Origin: an uncultured Sphingomonadales bacterium
GTDB lineage: Bacteria > Pseudomonadota > Alphaproteobacteria > Sphingomonadales > Rhodothalassiaceae
Assembly (NCBI GenBank): GCA_947499155.1
Contig: CANMND010000002.1
Location: 124,001 to 188,000 of the forward strand
DNA length: 64,000 nt
Direction of reading: 5' to 3'
The notes beneath the pieces are model-generated. The model was not told the origin of the DNA. It did no database searches and saw nothing but the letters and a program-made list of their open reading frames with translations. Positions 51,380 to 60,321 of the stretch are shown here, piece by piece; position 1 is the first letter of the stretch, and each line of letters begins with the position of its first letter. A program made the position numbers and the translations under genes.

Positions 51380-52000
51380 CTAGTCGTTTGTAGATTGAGC
51401 AGTATCGGATGTTGGAGCCGGATATTCCACCAGGAAATTTGGATATCGCTTCAGAAATCCTGCAGCACGCCATCGACTGGCTGTTCCTTGTATATAAACG
51501 CCCATATAAGGAAGTTTCTGATTGATTTCGCAGCGGGTGCCACCATCCCGATACCAAGGCGTGTCCCATGCGCTGAATGATTGAAAGGAATATGTAGCGC
51601 CATCTATATCTGTTAGCTTGCGAAAGCTGCACCAGTAGCGAATACCGATCCAGGTGTTGCCATTATAGCCCCGCTCGGGCAGATCGAAGGTGCCAAGCAC
51701 CCAATTCTGAAGTTCAGCGCTGTCTAGCATGGCAAGTCGGCCATGGCGTCCCTTGTACGTGCGTTCCGCCGCTAAAGAGCGAGCATCTTCCCATGTGGCA
51801 CCGCTGTTATCGCGCGTAAAGTCGCTGATCAGCTGATAATAACTTCCATTGCCTTCAAACAGGACAACCTCAGACTCCCAGAGCTTGCTTCCTCGTTCGC
51901 CCAGTTCTTTTGGTGCTCGCTGGGCATTTGATTCAAGGCTAAGGAGCAGGGCTATGGCCAGAGTCACAGTCACTACAAAACTATGCATGAATTTGTTCAT
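51380..52000 (-). CDS. Secreted C-type-lectin-like domain protein
   Basis: 206 residues: signal peptide (MNKFMHSFVVTVTLAIALLL, cut near SNAQ), then one domain with C-type lectin features. The start of the domain is YYQLISDFTRDNSGATWEDARSLA, followed by GRLAMLDSAELQNWVLG, the core NTWIGIRYW, and a closing YPNFLVEYP strand. Two cysteines in the second half could pair. Sugar binding is suggested by the fold and by neighbours (sulfotransferases), not proven. Divergent from the first ligase gene. Confidence 0.6.
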   Translation of the reverse strand: MNKFMHSFVVTVTLAIALLLSLESNAQRAPKELGERGSKLWESEVVLFEGNGSYYQLISDFTRDNSGATWEDARSLAAERTYKGRHGRLAMLDSAELQNWVLGTFDLPERGYNGNTWIGIRYWCSFRKLTDIDGATYSFQSFSAWDTPWYRDGGTRCEINQKLPYMGVYIQGTASRWRAAGFLKRYPNFLVEYPAPTSDTAQSTND

Positions 52001-52035
52001 GGTTGGCTTGGTCCCGTCTTGCCAAATGATATATT

Positions 52036-52050
52036 ACATGTGATTCATGT
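52036..52050. promoter_or_regulatory. Inverted repeat ACATG-N5-CATGT
   Basis: Perfect 5-bp arms with a 5-base spacer, 36-50 bases upstream of the lectin-like protein ATG. Candidate operator half of a two-site control region. Confidence 0.35.
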
Positions 52051-52081
52051 GTATACTTTTTTGCGGGGCGCGTCCATGTAT

Positions 52082-52098
52082 TACATCAAGGTGATGTA
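52082..52098. promoter_or_regulatory. 17-base palindrome TACATCA-agg-TGATGTA
   Basis: Two perfect 7-bp arms around a 3-base centre, 82-98 bases before the lectin-like start and about 240 before the ligase start. Size and symmetry fit a dimeric repressor or activator site. No regulator gene adjoins it. Confidence 0.5.
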
Positions 52099-52338
52099 TA
52101 TTATGATGACTTAACAATGGGATGGCGCGCTGTCGTCTGCACCCGTGAAACAATTCAATATTGGCGGAGTGTTCTTTGATCAGTACGCAATAAGACGGTT
52201 GTGCAGAAATTGGAGATCGCTTGTTTCTTCACACTTTTAAAAGCATTCAAATTTACATTAAATCTTGCTGATATCTCACTGTGCTGATAGGTTTACCCTT
52301 TGTGTAGGTCTTAATTTTCAACAACTTGAGACGTTCTT

Positions 52339-53919
52339 ATGGTCCTTGGTGACATGGTCTTGCGCATGGCGGGGACTACCCCTGCGGCGCCTGCTTTACA
52401 AGACAAGCACAAGTCTCTCACTTATGCGGAACTGGCCGAGGAGATTTCTCGCGTTTCAGGCCATTTCAAGGCGTGTGGTCTTAGGCGCAATGATCGGGTT
52501 GCCATATTCCTTGATAGTCGTATCGAGACGGTAATTGCCAGTTTTGCGGTGTCTGCAGCGGGTGGCATTTTTGTCTTGTGCAATCCAATCTTGAAGGGGC
52601 ATCAGGTTGCGCATATCCTGAATGATACAAAAGCACGATTCTTCATCACGGGGACCGGGCGGTATGAAGCCGTTTATGATGATGTGCTGAAAAGTGCCTG
52701 CCAAACACTTATTCTTACAGATGATGAACCCTTATATGCGAATACTGGTTCCTGCACAGTTATACGCTGGTCGTCTTTTACAGAGGAGGTGCCGAATAGT
52801 CCTTCTGGCCTTGGCCAACTGGTTGAGAGTGACATAGCGACGATCTTTTATACATCAGGCAGCACAGGCCTGCCCAAAGGCGTTATCATCTCTCACCGGA
52901 ATCTGGTAGCGGGCGCCATAAGTGTCAGCAGTTACTTGAAAAATACGCCTGATGACCGCATTTTAGCCTTGTTGCCTCTGGGCTTTGATGCAGGGTTCAG
53001 TCAACTGACAACTGGCTTTTATTCCGGTGCAGAAGTCATCTTGCACAATTATCTGACGCCATCGGATGTGTCGCGTGTCTGTGATCGCCACAAAGTAACC
53101 GGGATTACAGCGGTGCCTCCCACTTTCATACAGCTTTTGAAAGCAGACTGGACTGACAGCGCGTGCCATTCTTTACGGTATTTCGCCAATACTGGTGGCC
53201 ACATGCCAGAGCAGTTGCTAGGCCGATTGCGGGCACAGTTTCCCAAAGCAGAACCTTATTTGATGTACGGTCTGACTGAAGCATTCAGGTCCACCTATCT
53301 CAATCCTAAAGAGGTGGATAAGCGGCCCAACTCCATCGGCAAGGCGATCCCCAATGCGGAAATTCTGGTGGTGAAGCCTGATGGTAGTCTAGCAGGCCCG
53401 GATGAAGAGGGGGAACTGGTGCATCGGGGGCCGTTGGTTGCGCAAGGTTATTGGAATGACAAGGATCTCACCGATAAAAAATTCCGTGCCGCCCCAGACC
53501 AGCCGGAAGGACGCCCTTACGCTGAACGTGCTGTATGGTCCGGCGACATGGTTCGTATGGATAAGGACGGGTTCCTCTATTTTGTTGGCCGCAATGACGA
53601 CATGATCAAGGTTGGCGGTGCAAGAGTAAGCCCTGGTGAGGTGGAAGAGATCCTTTATGGGGTTGAAAGCGTCCGCGAGGCGGCGGTATTTGGAATTCCT
53701 GATGAAGACCTTGGCGCACGGATAATCGCTGTGATTGCCTTCGATGACAAGGATGCCAGCAGGGTCGAGGCGACATTGTCCCACTGTCGCCGCACCTTAC
53801 CGGTATTTATGGTACCTTCAGAAATTGTAGTTTTAGACACGCTTCCTCGTTCGCCCAATGGAAAGATTGATCGTAAAGCCCTGAAAAGTACTCTGGTCTC
53901 AGATAGCGTAGGGGGCTGA
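52339..53919 (+). CDS. AMP-forming acyl-CoA ligase, exosortase A system-associated (1)
   Basis: 526-residue adenylation enzyme (ANL family). Core motifs: YTSGSTGLPKGV (P-loop), YGLTEAFRSTY, GELVHRGP, WSGDMVRMDKDGFLYFVGR and the catalytic lysine in RSPNGKIDRKAL. Activates an acid, perhaps an amino acid, for loading on the acyl carrier protein of this cluster. It is a paralogue of the enzyme at 58717, sharing long blocks such as PNAEILVV and LPL-FDAGFSQLTT. Followed after 91 bases by an asparagine-synthase-like gene. Confidence 0.92.
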   Translation: MVLGDMVLRMAGTTPAAPALQDKHKSLTYAELAEEISRVSGHFKACGLRRNDRVAIFLDSRIETVIASFAVSAAGGIFVLCNPILKGHQVAHILNDTKARFFITGTGRYEAVYDDVLKSACQTLILTDDEPLYANTGSCTVIRWSSFTEEVPNSPSGLGQLVESDIATIFYTSGSTGLPKGVIISHRNLVAGAISVSSYLKNTPDDRILALLPLGFDAGFSQLTTGFYSGAEVILHNYLTPSDVSRVCDRHKVTGITAVPPTFIQLLKADWTDSACHSLRYFANTGGHMPEQLLGRLRAQFPKAEPYLMYGLTEAFRSTYLNPKEVDKRPNSIGKAIPNAEILVVKPDGSLAGPDEEGELVHRGPLVAQGYWNDKDLTDKKFRAAPDQPEGRPYAERAVWSGDMVRMDKDGFLYFVGRNDDMIKVGGARVSPGEVEEILYGVESVREAAVFGIPDEDLGARIIAVIAFDDKDASRVEATLSHCRRTLPVFMVPSEIVVLDTLPRSPNGKIDRKALKSTLVSDSVGG

Positions 53920-54010
53920 TATCGCATCTTCAGGCAGAGTGAGGACAGAAGCGTGCGGGCTGAACAAATATCAGCGAGCAGTAAATATATAAAGTGGAGA
54001 GCGAACGAAC

Positions 54011-55870
54011 GTGCCTGGAATTTGCGGTTGGATAGCGAAATCTGTGGGAGAAAATCCCCGGAAGGTGATTACGGACATGGCCAATGGCCTGGTACGCCGG
54101 CCAGGCGAAGACGTGCGTATCTGGCAGGAAGGGGGCATGGCACTTGCGGTCCTCGACAAGGACGGCCATGGCCTGAGCGTTGATGATCATCATGCCGTGG
54201 CGATTGGCGGCCGTCCATATTGGACTGACAGGTCTCTTGCTGAAGAAGCAAAAGCCAGAGGATTTGCCCGCAGTCTAAAATCCGCCTGGGAAAGCCGGGG
54301 AGTTCAAGCACTTGATCTCCTGCGTGGGTCCTTTTCCCTTGCCGTGATCGACCGTGTTAATAACCGCCTCACTATCGCAATCGACAGAGTTGGTATTGAA
54401 AGTCTGTGTCATAGCGACCTGACAGATGGTCTGGTCTTCGGTAGCCGGACAGATGCACTTCTCGCCCACAGGGATGTGGATCGTCCTGTTGGACCGCGAG
54501 GCATATATCGATATGCCATGAACTATGTATCACCGGCGCCCTACACAATTTATGATGGTGTTGACAAGCTTTTGACAGCTCATGCCCTGCATTGGGATGC
54601 GCAAGCAGGGGCCAGACTGGAGCGGTATTGGGTAACGCCTTATGATGGGGCAGCGTCCGGCGATATTTCTTCTCTTGGCAAGGAACTTTTGCTCCATCTT
54701 GAACAGGGTGTGGAACGCAGTGTTGCTTCGCATCTGGAGTCTGGCGGCACTGTCGGTGCCTTTTTAAGTGGTGGACTGGACAGCTCCACAGTCAGTGGCA
54801 TGTTGGCACGAGTCTTGGACAGGCCGGCTCCAGTTTTTACCATTGTATTTGAAGAAGAGCGTTATAATGAAGGGCCGTTTGCGCGGATAGCGGCCAAACA
54901 ATTTGGTCTGAAACACCGGGAGTACTGTCTTAAACCCGCAGATGTTGTTGATCTGTTGCCGGACCTTGTTCGGGTCTTTGACGAGCCGTTTGGAAATTCA
55001 TCAGCTATTCCGGCAACTTATTGCGCGCGCATGGCTAAAGAGGATGTGTCCTTACTGTTGGCGGGTGATGGCGGCGATGAGCTCTTTGCTGGTAACAAGC
55101 GCTATGCTGAACAAAAAATCCTGGACTATTATCATCGTATTCCTGGGGTTTTTCGGGCTTTGGGCGCGCCTGTTTTTGGTGCAATTCCCGATGCTCTGGC
55201 CGTTGGCCCTCTCGGCAAAATAAAGCGTTATATCCGCCGTGCCAGCCTGCCCATGCCAGAGCGCATGCATAATCCAGATGTCTACACCCGTGCAGCTTTG
55301 AGTCATATTTTTACCCCGGACACCTTGGCCGGGATCGCCGTGGAAGAGCCCTATACCCTGTGGTCGCGTCACTACAAGGATTCAGGCACAGACGACATGC
55401 TGGCGTCCATGTTGCACATGGATATGCGCATTACTCTTGCTGATAACGATATTCGCAAGGTCAATGGTGCCTGCCTTCTGGCAGATATCGATGTCGCCTA
55501 TCCCATGCTGGATGATGAGCTGGTGGACTTTGCCGCACACCTGCCTTCTGAGATGCTTATGAAAGGCACGCGCCTGCGTCATTTTTATAAAGAATCGATG
55601 GTTGGTTTTTTGCCAGAACAGATTATTAATAAGGAAAAACAAGGATTTGGTATGCCTTTCTCAGAGTGGACGCGAAGCTATGCTCCCTTGAGAGAGATCG
55701 CTGTTGATTGCCTTGAAGGATTGGGTCAACGGGGATTTTTCCGATCCGAGTTTCTGGATCAGGTTCTGGCAGACCATCTGTCCGATGAACCTTCGCCTAC
55801 GGACAGTATCGTCTGGGACATGATCATGCTGGAGATGTGGCTGCGTGACCGTAATCCCCGCATAGAGTAA
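54011..55870 (+). CDS. Asparagine-synthase-like amidotransferase (2)
   Basis: 619 residues. The N-terminal glutaminase-like domain begins MPGICGWIA, so the cysteine is residue 5, not residue 2; a canonical N-terminal nucleophile would need removal of four residues. The synthetase domain has an intact PP-loop FLSGGLDSSTVSG and LLAGDGGDELFAG. Start is GTG 54011 with GGAGAG upstream. Probably adenylates and amidates a carboxyl group made or carried by the neighbouring ligase system. Convergent with the hydrolase genes, 16 bases away. Confidence 0.87.
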   Translation: MPGICGWIAKSVGENPRKVITDMANGLVRRPGEDVRIWQEGGMALAVLDKDGHGLSVDDHHAVAIGGRPYWTDRSLAEEAKARGFARSLKSAWESRGVQALDLLRGSFSLAVIDRVNNRLTIAIDRVGIESLCHSDLTDGLVFGSRTDALLAHRDVDRPVGPRGIYRYAMNYVSPAPYTIYDGVDKLLTAHALHWDAQAGARLERYWVTPYDGAASGDISSLGKELLLHLEQGVERSVASHLESGGTVGAFLSGGLDSSTVSGMLARVLDRPAPVFTIVFEEERYNEGPFARIAAKQFGLKHREYCLKPADVVDLLPDLVRVFDEPFGNSSAIPATYCARMAKEDVSLLLAGDGGDELFAGNKRYAEQKILDYYHRIPGVFRALGAPVFGAIPDALAVGPLGKIKRYIRRASLPMPERMHNPDVYTRAALSHIFTPDTLAGIAVEEPYTLWSRHYKDSGTDDMLASMLHMDMRITLADNDIRKVNGACLLADIDVAYPMLDDELVDFAAHLPSEMLMKGTRLRHFYKESMVGFLPEQIINKEKQGFGMPFSEWTRSYAPLREIAVDCLEGLGQRGFFRSEFLDQVLADHLSDEPSPTDSIVWDMIMLEMWLRDRNPRIE

Positions 55871-55886
55871 TGTGATATCTTTGGGA

Positions 55887-56756
55887 TTAGTTCCGTTCGA
55901 GCCATTCCAATGTGGCTTGGGTGACTGCGTTCGACCAGCGCGGGTCAGAAAACGTATGATCCGCATCATCCAGGCGTAGACAGGAAAAGGTGGGGCGTGC
56001 TGCAATGACGTCCCAGTCCTTTAAGGAACTGACTTCCTGTTCAAATTCTTTCGCCGTTAAGTCATTTCCGCTCAGTACCAGTTGGATGGGCCCCTGAAAT
56101 TTAGATGTGGAGTCGACAATCCGTTCAGCAAGGGCAGACGCTTTTGGATTGCCGTCGGCTGAATGGGTGTTAGGGGTCCGACGCAGCTTGCGTTTGCTTA
56201 TTTTCCACACAAGTCTTGGAAAATCCAGTAGCCTGACACGGCCCTTTATCAGGCTTTTCCAGAATCCCTTATCGAAGAGGCGGCGCGCATAATAGTGACG
56301 CAGCAATACCTTGTCATAGGCGCTTTCATCATGTGCCCAAGGGTTTAGCATCATGATATGTGAGACGCGCGGGTCTTCATGGCCATAAAATGCACTGGCG
56401 GACGCGGCATTGCACAGTCCCCAAAGAGCCACCTTTTCAATGAGAGGGCATGTCTCAAACATGGCATCAATTGCGGTTTTAATGTCGTCAGTCAGATTTT
56501 CAAAGCCGGGGTAGGTGCCGTCGCTGTCACCCATGCCGCGATAATCAAACCGCATGACCGGATAACCGTTTTCTGCCAGTGCTCGGGCGAGCGTAACGAA
56601 ATAGCGATGACCACCAGCACGATATTGCGGGCCTCCCACGATGATGAGGACAGCACGCTTCTTGTACTTCACTGGCTGGTGCAGGATGGAAATCAGTTGT
56701 TCCTGGCCACATTGCAAGACCAGTGCCTGTTCTGACATATGCGAGGCTTTGTTCAT
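55887..56756 (-). CDS. Alpha/beta hydrolase 1, exosortase A system-associated
   Basis: 289-residue alpha/beta hydrolase. The nucleophile elbow is WGLCNAASAS, with cysteine in place of serine; oxyanion region VGGPQYRAGGHRYFV; acid and histidine in LSGNDLT and DDADHTFSD. This matches the exosortase-linked hydrolase 1 family, whose Cys nucleophile is usual. ATG 56756 overlaps the hydrolase 2 stop as ATGA; the longer frame reads through hydrolase 2. May release or edit groups on the carrier protein. Confidence 0.9.
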   Translation of the reverse strand: MNKASHMSEQALVLQCGQEQLISILHQPVKYKKRAVLIIVGGPQYRAGGHRYFVTLARALAENGYPVMRFDYRGMGDSDGTYPGFENLTDDIKTAIDAMFETCPLIEKVALWGLCNAASASAFYGHEDPRVSHIMMLNPWAHDESAYDKVLLRHYYARRLFDKGFWKSLIKGRVRLLDFPRLVWKISKRKLRRTPNTHSADGNPKASALAERIVDSTSKFQGPIQLVLSGNDLTAKEFEQEVSSLKDWDVIAARPTFSCLRLDDADHTFSDPRWSNAVTQATLEWLERN

Positions 56757-57586
56757 GGCAAGTGGCTTTCCATGCGCCGGGCAATAAGGTCGAGCAGGCC
56801 CTGAGGTGCAACAGGTTCGGGCATGGCCCAAAAGGCTTCATCCTGCAGATAATGGGCCTTTAAGGCGCTGCTAGCATGACGCCAACTTTCCGGGGTGCTG
56901 GCGAGCAGCTCTTCCGGCTCACGGGCGACAGGCCCGGTTTCAATCCATTCAACCGGCAAGTCAGGAGGCGGGGCCAGTTGTTGCAGGCTGCGTTTCGCCA
57001 TGGGCAGTGCCAATGAGGGGGGCAGGGAGTAACCGGATACGTTGACGTTTTCGCCGTTCTCAAGCAGTTTTTTCAGGGCACCGGCACTTTCGCGCTCACC
57101 CCGGCTCATGGCGGCGGCGACACGCAGGCGGAGAAACTGAGTGAGAAAGCGTTCGCCACTTATAACCGGCTGGATCATAAGGGCACCGGCCACGCCTTCT
57201 GGAGCTAGATGTAGTTGATCTGCCAGAAGCAGGGCGCCTGTGCGGATACCCCCAAGCCAAAGGGGAAGGTCTTGATTGTTGGCGCGGGCATGACGACGCA
57301 GGCGTGCAACGTCGTCCACCCAACCGTCCCAGCTAGCCTGATCAAAAGATCCGCCACTGTCACCGGTGCCGTATGTGTCGGCGATCAGAACGCAAAAACC
57401 CTTAAGTGCCAGTGTCCTGCCAATTGCCGCCATCATCTTTCTGGAGCGGTTCATCTCTTCAGCAAAAGGAGAGAGCAACAAGAGGCTCGCTTTAGGAGTG
57501 CAATGCCCTGGTGCTACGCCCAGTACGAAAAGCGGACCCGTGGACCCATTAATGAATTGGGCTGACAGAACCGGGCGCTTGGTCAC
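56753..57586 (-). CDS. Alpha/beta hydrolase-like 2, exosortase A system-associated
   Basis: 277 residues with the alpha/beta hydrolase outline (LLLLSPFAEEMNRSRKMM, VLIADTYGTGDSGG). The elbow position reads LWLGGIRTGALLL, with arginine where Ser or Cys should be, so it is probably not a normal hydrolase and may be a partner of hydrolase 1. It matches the exosortase-linked hydrolase 2 family. ATG overlaps the carrier-protein stop by four bases, and its own stop overlaps hydrolase 1. Confidence 0.88.
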   Translation of the reverse strand: MTKRPVLSAQFINGSTGPLFVLGVAPGHCTPKASLLLLSPFAEEMNRSRKMMAAIGRTLALKGFCVLIADTYGTGDSGGSFDQASWDGWVDDVARLRRHARANNQDLPLWLGGIRTGALLLADQLHLAPEGVAGALMIQPVISGERFLTQFLRLRVAAAMSRGERESAGALKKLLENGENVNVSGYSLPPSLALPMAKRSLQQLAPPPDLPVEWIETGPVAREPEELLASTPESWRHASSALKAHYLQDEAFWAMPEPVAPQGLLDLIARRMESHLP

Positions 57587-57834
57587 GCTGACAATTTCGC
57601 TTCGACAAAAGCACTCAGGCTTCCAACTGTTTCAAAGACGTCGCCATTGATTTCATCGTCTTCAAACATGATGTCGAATTGCTCTTCCAGAGCAGACACC
57701 ACATTGATAACAGCCATGGAATCAAATTCAGGAATTTCTCCCAGTAACGCAGTTGAAGGCTGAAGACGCGGTCCTCTCTCACCCAGACCAAGTGATTTGG
57801 TCAAAATATCTCGGACCCGTTCAAATGTGGCCAT
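57583..57834 (-). CDS. Acyl carrier protein
   Basis: 83-residue carrier protein with the phosphopantetheine serine at residue 39 in EFDSMAV, a four-helix acidic sequence (EEQFDIMFEDDEI). ATG 57834 is chosen, with AGGGA before it; the longer open frame has no ribosome site. First gene of the minus-strand operon carrier-hydrolase 2-hydrolase 1, each joined by ATGA. It is the only carrier in the window and so the natural partner of both AMP-forming ligases. Confidence 0.92.
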   Translation of the reverse strand: MATFERVRDILTKSLGLGERGPRLQPSTALLGEIPEFDSMAVINVVSALEEQFDIMFEDDEINGDVFETVGSLSAFVEAKLSA

Positions 57835-57953
57835 GTCAGTTCCCTTATCACATGATAGCCAAGGACTTAATGTGGTCCTATCTTGGTGCATCACTTTTGT
57901 CCAGACAACATACGAGATGAATGAGACCGTGACACAATGCCTTTTTTAATTGA

Positions 57954-58643
57954 ATGCTGATGCTGATGCGTTTGAAAAGCCTGGTTGACGACTTGGGTGC
58001 GCCAACTGCAGCCCTTTATATTTTGCATCGCTTATGCGTTGCCTCTCGCCTGCCGCTTTCGCTTTATACCTATCGACTCGTTGCCCAACCTGTCGCCAAG
58101 ACACCGCAACTGCCTGATGCTCGTCGTGCAGCCTTTCTGTGTCGAAGACTGAAGGCAGGTGATCCGGCTTTGTCCAGCATGCCCTTTGATTCTGATGTAT
58201 GTGCCAGACGTTTTGCGCAAGGAGCGCTTTGTTATGGCCTTTTTCGCAACGACCACATCTGTGCCTGGCTTTGGGTGGTTCCTGACGCCTATGAAGAAGA
58301 TGAGGTACGATGTCGGTTTGTGATGGCAAAAAATATGGTGTGGGATTTTGATGTCACTGTTATTCCACAATACCGTTTGGGTTTTGCCTTTGCGGCCTTG
58401 TGGGATTGTGTGAATACAGATCTTAACAATCAGGGCGTAGACTGGTGTATAAGCCGTATTTCGGCATTCAACCTGCCATCTCGCCGTTCACATCAGCGGT
58501 TGGGTGCGGTAGACAAGGGATGGATGATATTTTTCACGGTCGGTCCTGTACAAATGATGCTGCAACGGGGCACGCCGTTCTTCCATCTCGGCTTAACGAG
58601 AGCGGCGCGGCCAACTGTCAGGCTAAAGGCGCCTCAGGAATAG
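57954..58643 (+). CDS. GNAT-like acyltransferase
   Basis: 229 residues that look like a GNAT-fold acyltransferase: a domain with LCYGLFRNDHICAWLWVVPD and FVMAKNMVWDFDVTVIPQYRLGFAFAALWD, then ISRISAFNLPSRRSHQRLGAV, where the N-x-x-S-x-x-x-H-x-R-L-G pattern is GNAT-like. Residues 5-onward (MRLKSL) may be the true start. Divergent from the carrier gene and upstream of the second ligase. Family call is moderate; substrate unknown. Confidence 0.65.
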   Translation: MLMLMRLKSLVDDLGAPTAALYILHRLCVASRLPLSLYTYRLVAQPVAKTPQLPDARRAAFLCRRLKAGDPALSSMPFDSDVCARRFAQGALCYGLFRNDHICAWLWVVPDAYEEDEVRCRFVMAKNMVWDFDVTVIPQYRLGFAFAALWDCVNTDLNNQGVDWCISRISAFNLPSRRSHQRLGAVDKGWMIFFTVGPVQMMLQRGTPFFHLGLTRAARPTVRLKAPQE

Positions 58644-58716
58644 CTAAGTGCGATGGCCTTGATCTGGTTGATCGGATAAGGTCCGCATCCTGTTTAGTAC
58701 ACAAGCCAGGGGGCAT

Positions 58717-60321
58717 GTGACGATGACTCGATTTTTTCACGATACAGTACTGGGCAAGACTGGCATGGCGGGCGCCCGGACAGCCCTGATCGCCGGGGAC
58801 CAGGCACTGAGCTATGCGGCTCTTGCTGAGCGCACCAACTCTTTGGCCATGGGACTTGCAGCAAACGGTATCGGACGCCATGACCGGGTTGCTGTCTTCC
58901 TTGATAAACGATTCGACACGATCGTTGCATTTTACGGCACCAGCCGTGCTGGCGGAATTTTCGTCCCATGCAATCCGGTTTTGAAGCCACAGCAAGTGGC
59001 CCATATCGTAAATGACTGTGAAGCGCGGGTTCTTGTATCTTCGCGCAGCCGGATTGAAGGTTTGGGCGACAGTCTCAAAGCTTCGTCAGTCCGGCTTGTG
59101 ATCAGTGTGGATGGCTTGCCCGACGACCTGGATAAAAAATTGCCTTATGGTGCGCGCGCCTGTCTGTGGTCGGATATGCTGTTGTCAACCGGGGTCATGC
59201 CATCCGGCCCTCTATGCGAGACAGATGTAGCGGCTATTTTTTACACCTCCGGCAGCACGGGTATGCCAAAGGGAGTCGTGCTTTCACACCGCAATCTGGT
59301 GGTGGGTGGTGAAAGTGTGTCTGAGTATCTGGAAAATGGTCCCGATGACCGTATCCTGTCACTGCTGCCCTTGAGTTTTGATGCAGGGTTCAGTCAGCTT
59401 ACTACCGCTTTTCATGTGGGGGCTGTGGTGGTGCTTCATAACTATCTGTTGCCTCGGGATGTTCCTCGCCTTTGTCAGCGGCACAAGATTACGGGACTTA
59501 CATGCGTTCCGCCCTTGTGGATGCAGCTTATGCAGGTTGAATGGCCAGATGGCGCCCGTTTTGGTTTACGCTATTTTGCCAATACCGGCGGACGTATGCC
59601 CCGTGAGGTTCTGACACGCTTGCGTGCACTTTTCCCCGAAGCGGCGCCCTATCTGATGTACGGACTGACGGAGGCTTTCAGATCCACATATCTGGACCCT
59701 AAAGAGGTGGACAATCGGCCCGATTCCATTGGCAAGGCGATCCCTAATGCAGAAATTCTGGTCGTGAAGTCCGATGGCACTCTTGCCGGGCCGGGTGAGG
59801 AAGGTGAACTGGTGCACCGGGGGCCATTGGTTGCCTTGGGCTATTGGAATGACGAACAGCGTACGGCTGAGCGATATAAACCCGCACCGGGAAGTTTGCC
59901 TGGCGTTATCCTGCCTGAACCTGCCGTTTGGTCTGGCGACAAGGTGCGGATGGATGAGGATGGCTTTTTATATTTCATAGGCCGCACTGACGACATGATA
60001 AAGACATCGGGATACCGGGTAAGCCCTGTTGAAGTAGAAGAAGCCCTGTTTGACACAGGGCTGGTCAGAGAAGCGGCTGCCTTTGGCCTTCCACATGAAG
60101 TATTGGGTCATGAGATTGTGGTGGCTGTGGTCCCGGCCGATAAAAGCAGCTTCAGTGAAGAGGCACTTTTTACGGCCTGCCGAAAGGTGCTGCCTGGCTA
60201 TATGGTCCCGGCGCGAGTGGTCCTTCATGACAATGAATTGCCACGTTCCCCCAATGGCAAAATTGATCGCAAGCAGATGGCGTCTGAGTTGTTGGCTGAA
60301 GGTATGGAGAAGACGGCATGA
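58717..60321 (+). CDS. AMP-forming acyl-CoA ligase, exosortase A system-associated (2)
   Basis: 534-residue ANL-family adenylation enzyme, paralogue of the enzyme at 52339. Motifs: FYTSGSTGMPKGV, YGLTEAFRSTY, GELVHRGP, WSGDKVRMDEDGFLYFIGR and RSPNGKIDRKQM with the catalytic lysine. Start GTG 58717 or ATG 58723. Its stop overlaps the decarboxylase start as ATGA, so its substrate is probably a product or substrate of the decarboxylase step. Resembles DltA-type enzymes in layout. Confidence 0.92.
   Translation: MTMTRFFHDTVLGKTGMAGARTALIAGDQALSYAALAERTNSLAMGLAANGIGRHDRVAVFLDKRFDTIVAFYGTSRAGGIFVPCNPVLKPQQVAHIVNDCEARVLVSSRSRIEGLGDSLKASSVRLVISVDGLPDDLDKKLPYGARACLWSDMLLSTGVMPSGPLCETDVAAIFYTSGSTGMPKGVVLSHRNLVVGGESVSEYLENGPDDRILSLLPLSFDAGFSQLTTAFHVGAVVVLHNYLLPRDVPRLCQRHKITGLTCVPPLWMQLMQVEWPDGARFGLRYFANTGGRMPREVLTRLRALFPEAAPYLMYGLTEAFRSTYLDPKEVDNRPDSIGKAIPNAEILVVKSDGTLAGPGEEGELVHRGPLVALGYWNDEQRTAERYKPAPGSLPGVILPEPAVWSGDKVRMDEDGFLYFIGRTDDMIKTSGYRVSPVEVEEALFDTGLVREAAAFGLPHEVLGHEIVVAVVPADKSSFSEEALFTACRKVLPGYMVPARVVLHDNELPRSPNGKIDRKQMASELLAEGMEKTA

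Larger units (their letters stand above)
52001..52338. other. Divergent intergenic region with two palindromes
   Basis: 338 bases between the lectin-like gene (minus) and the first ligase gene (plus). No gene supported. It holds two separate inverted repeats, listed separately, close to the lectin-like start, and AT-rich sequence towards the ligase. A control region serving both directions is likely. Confidence 0.5.
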
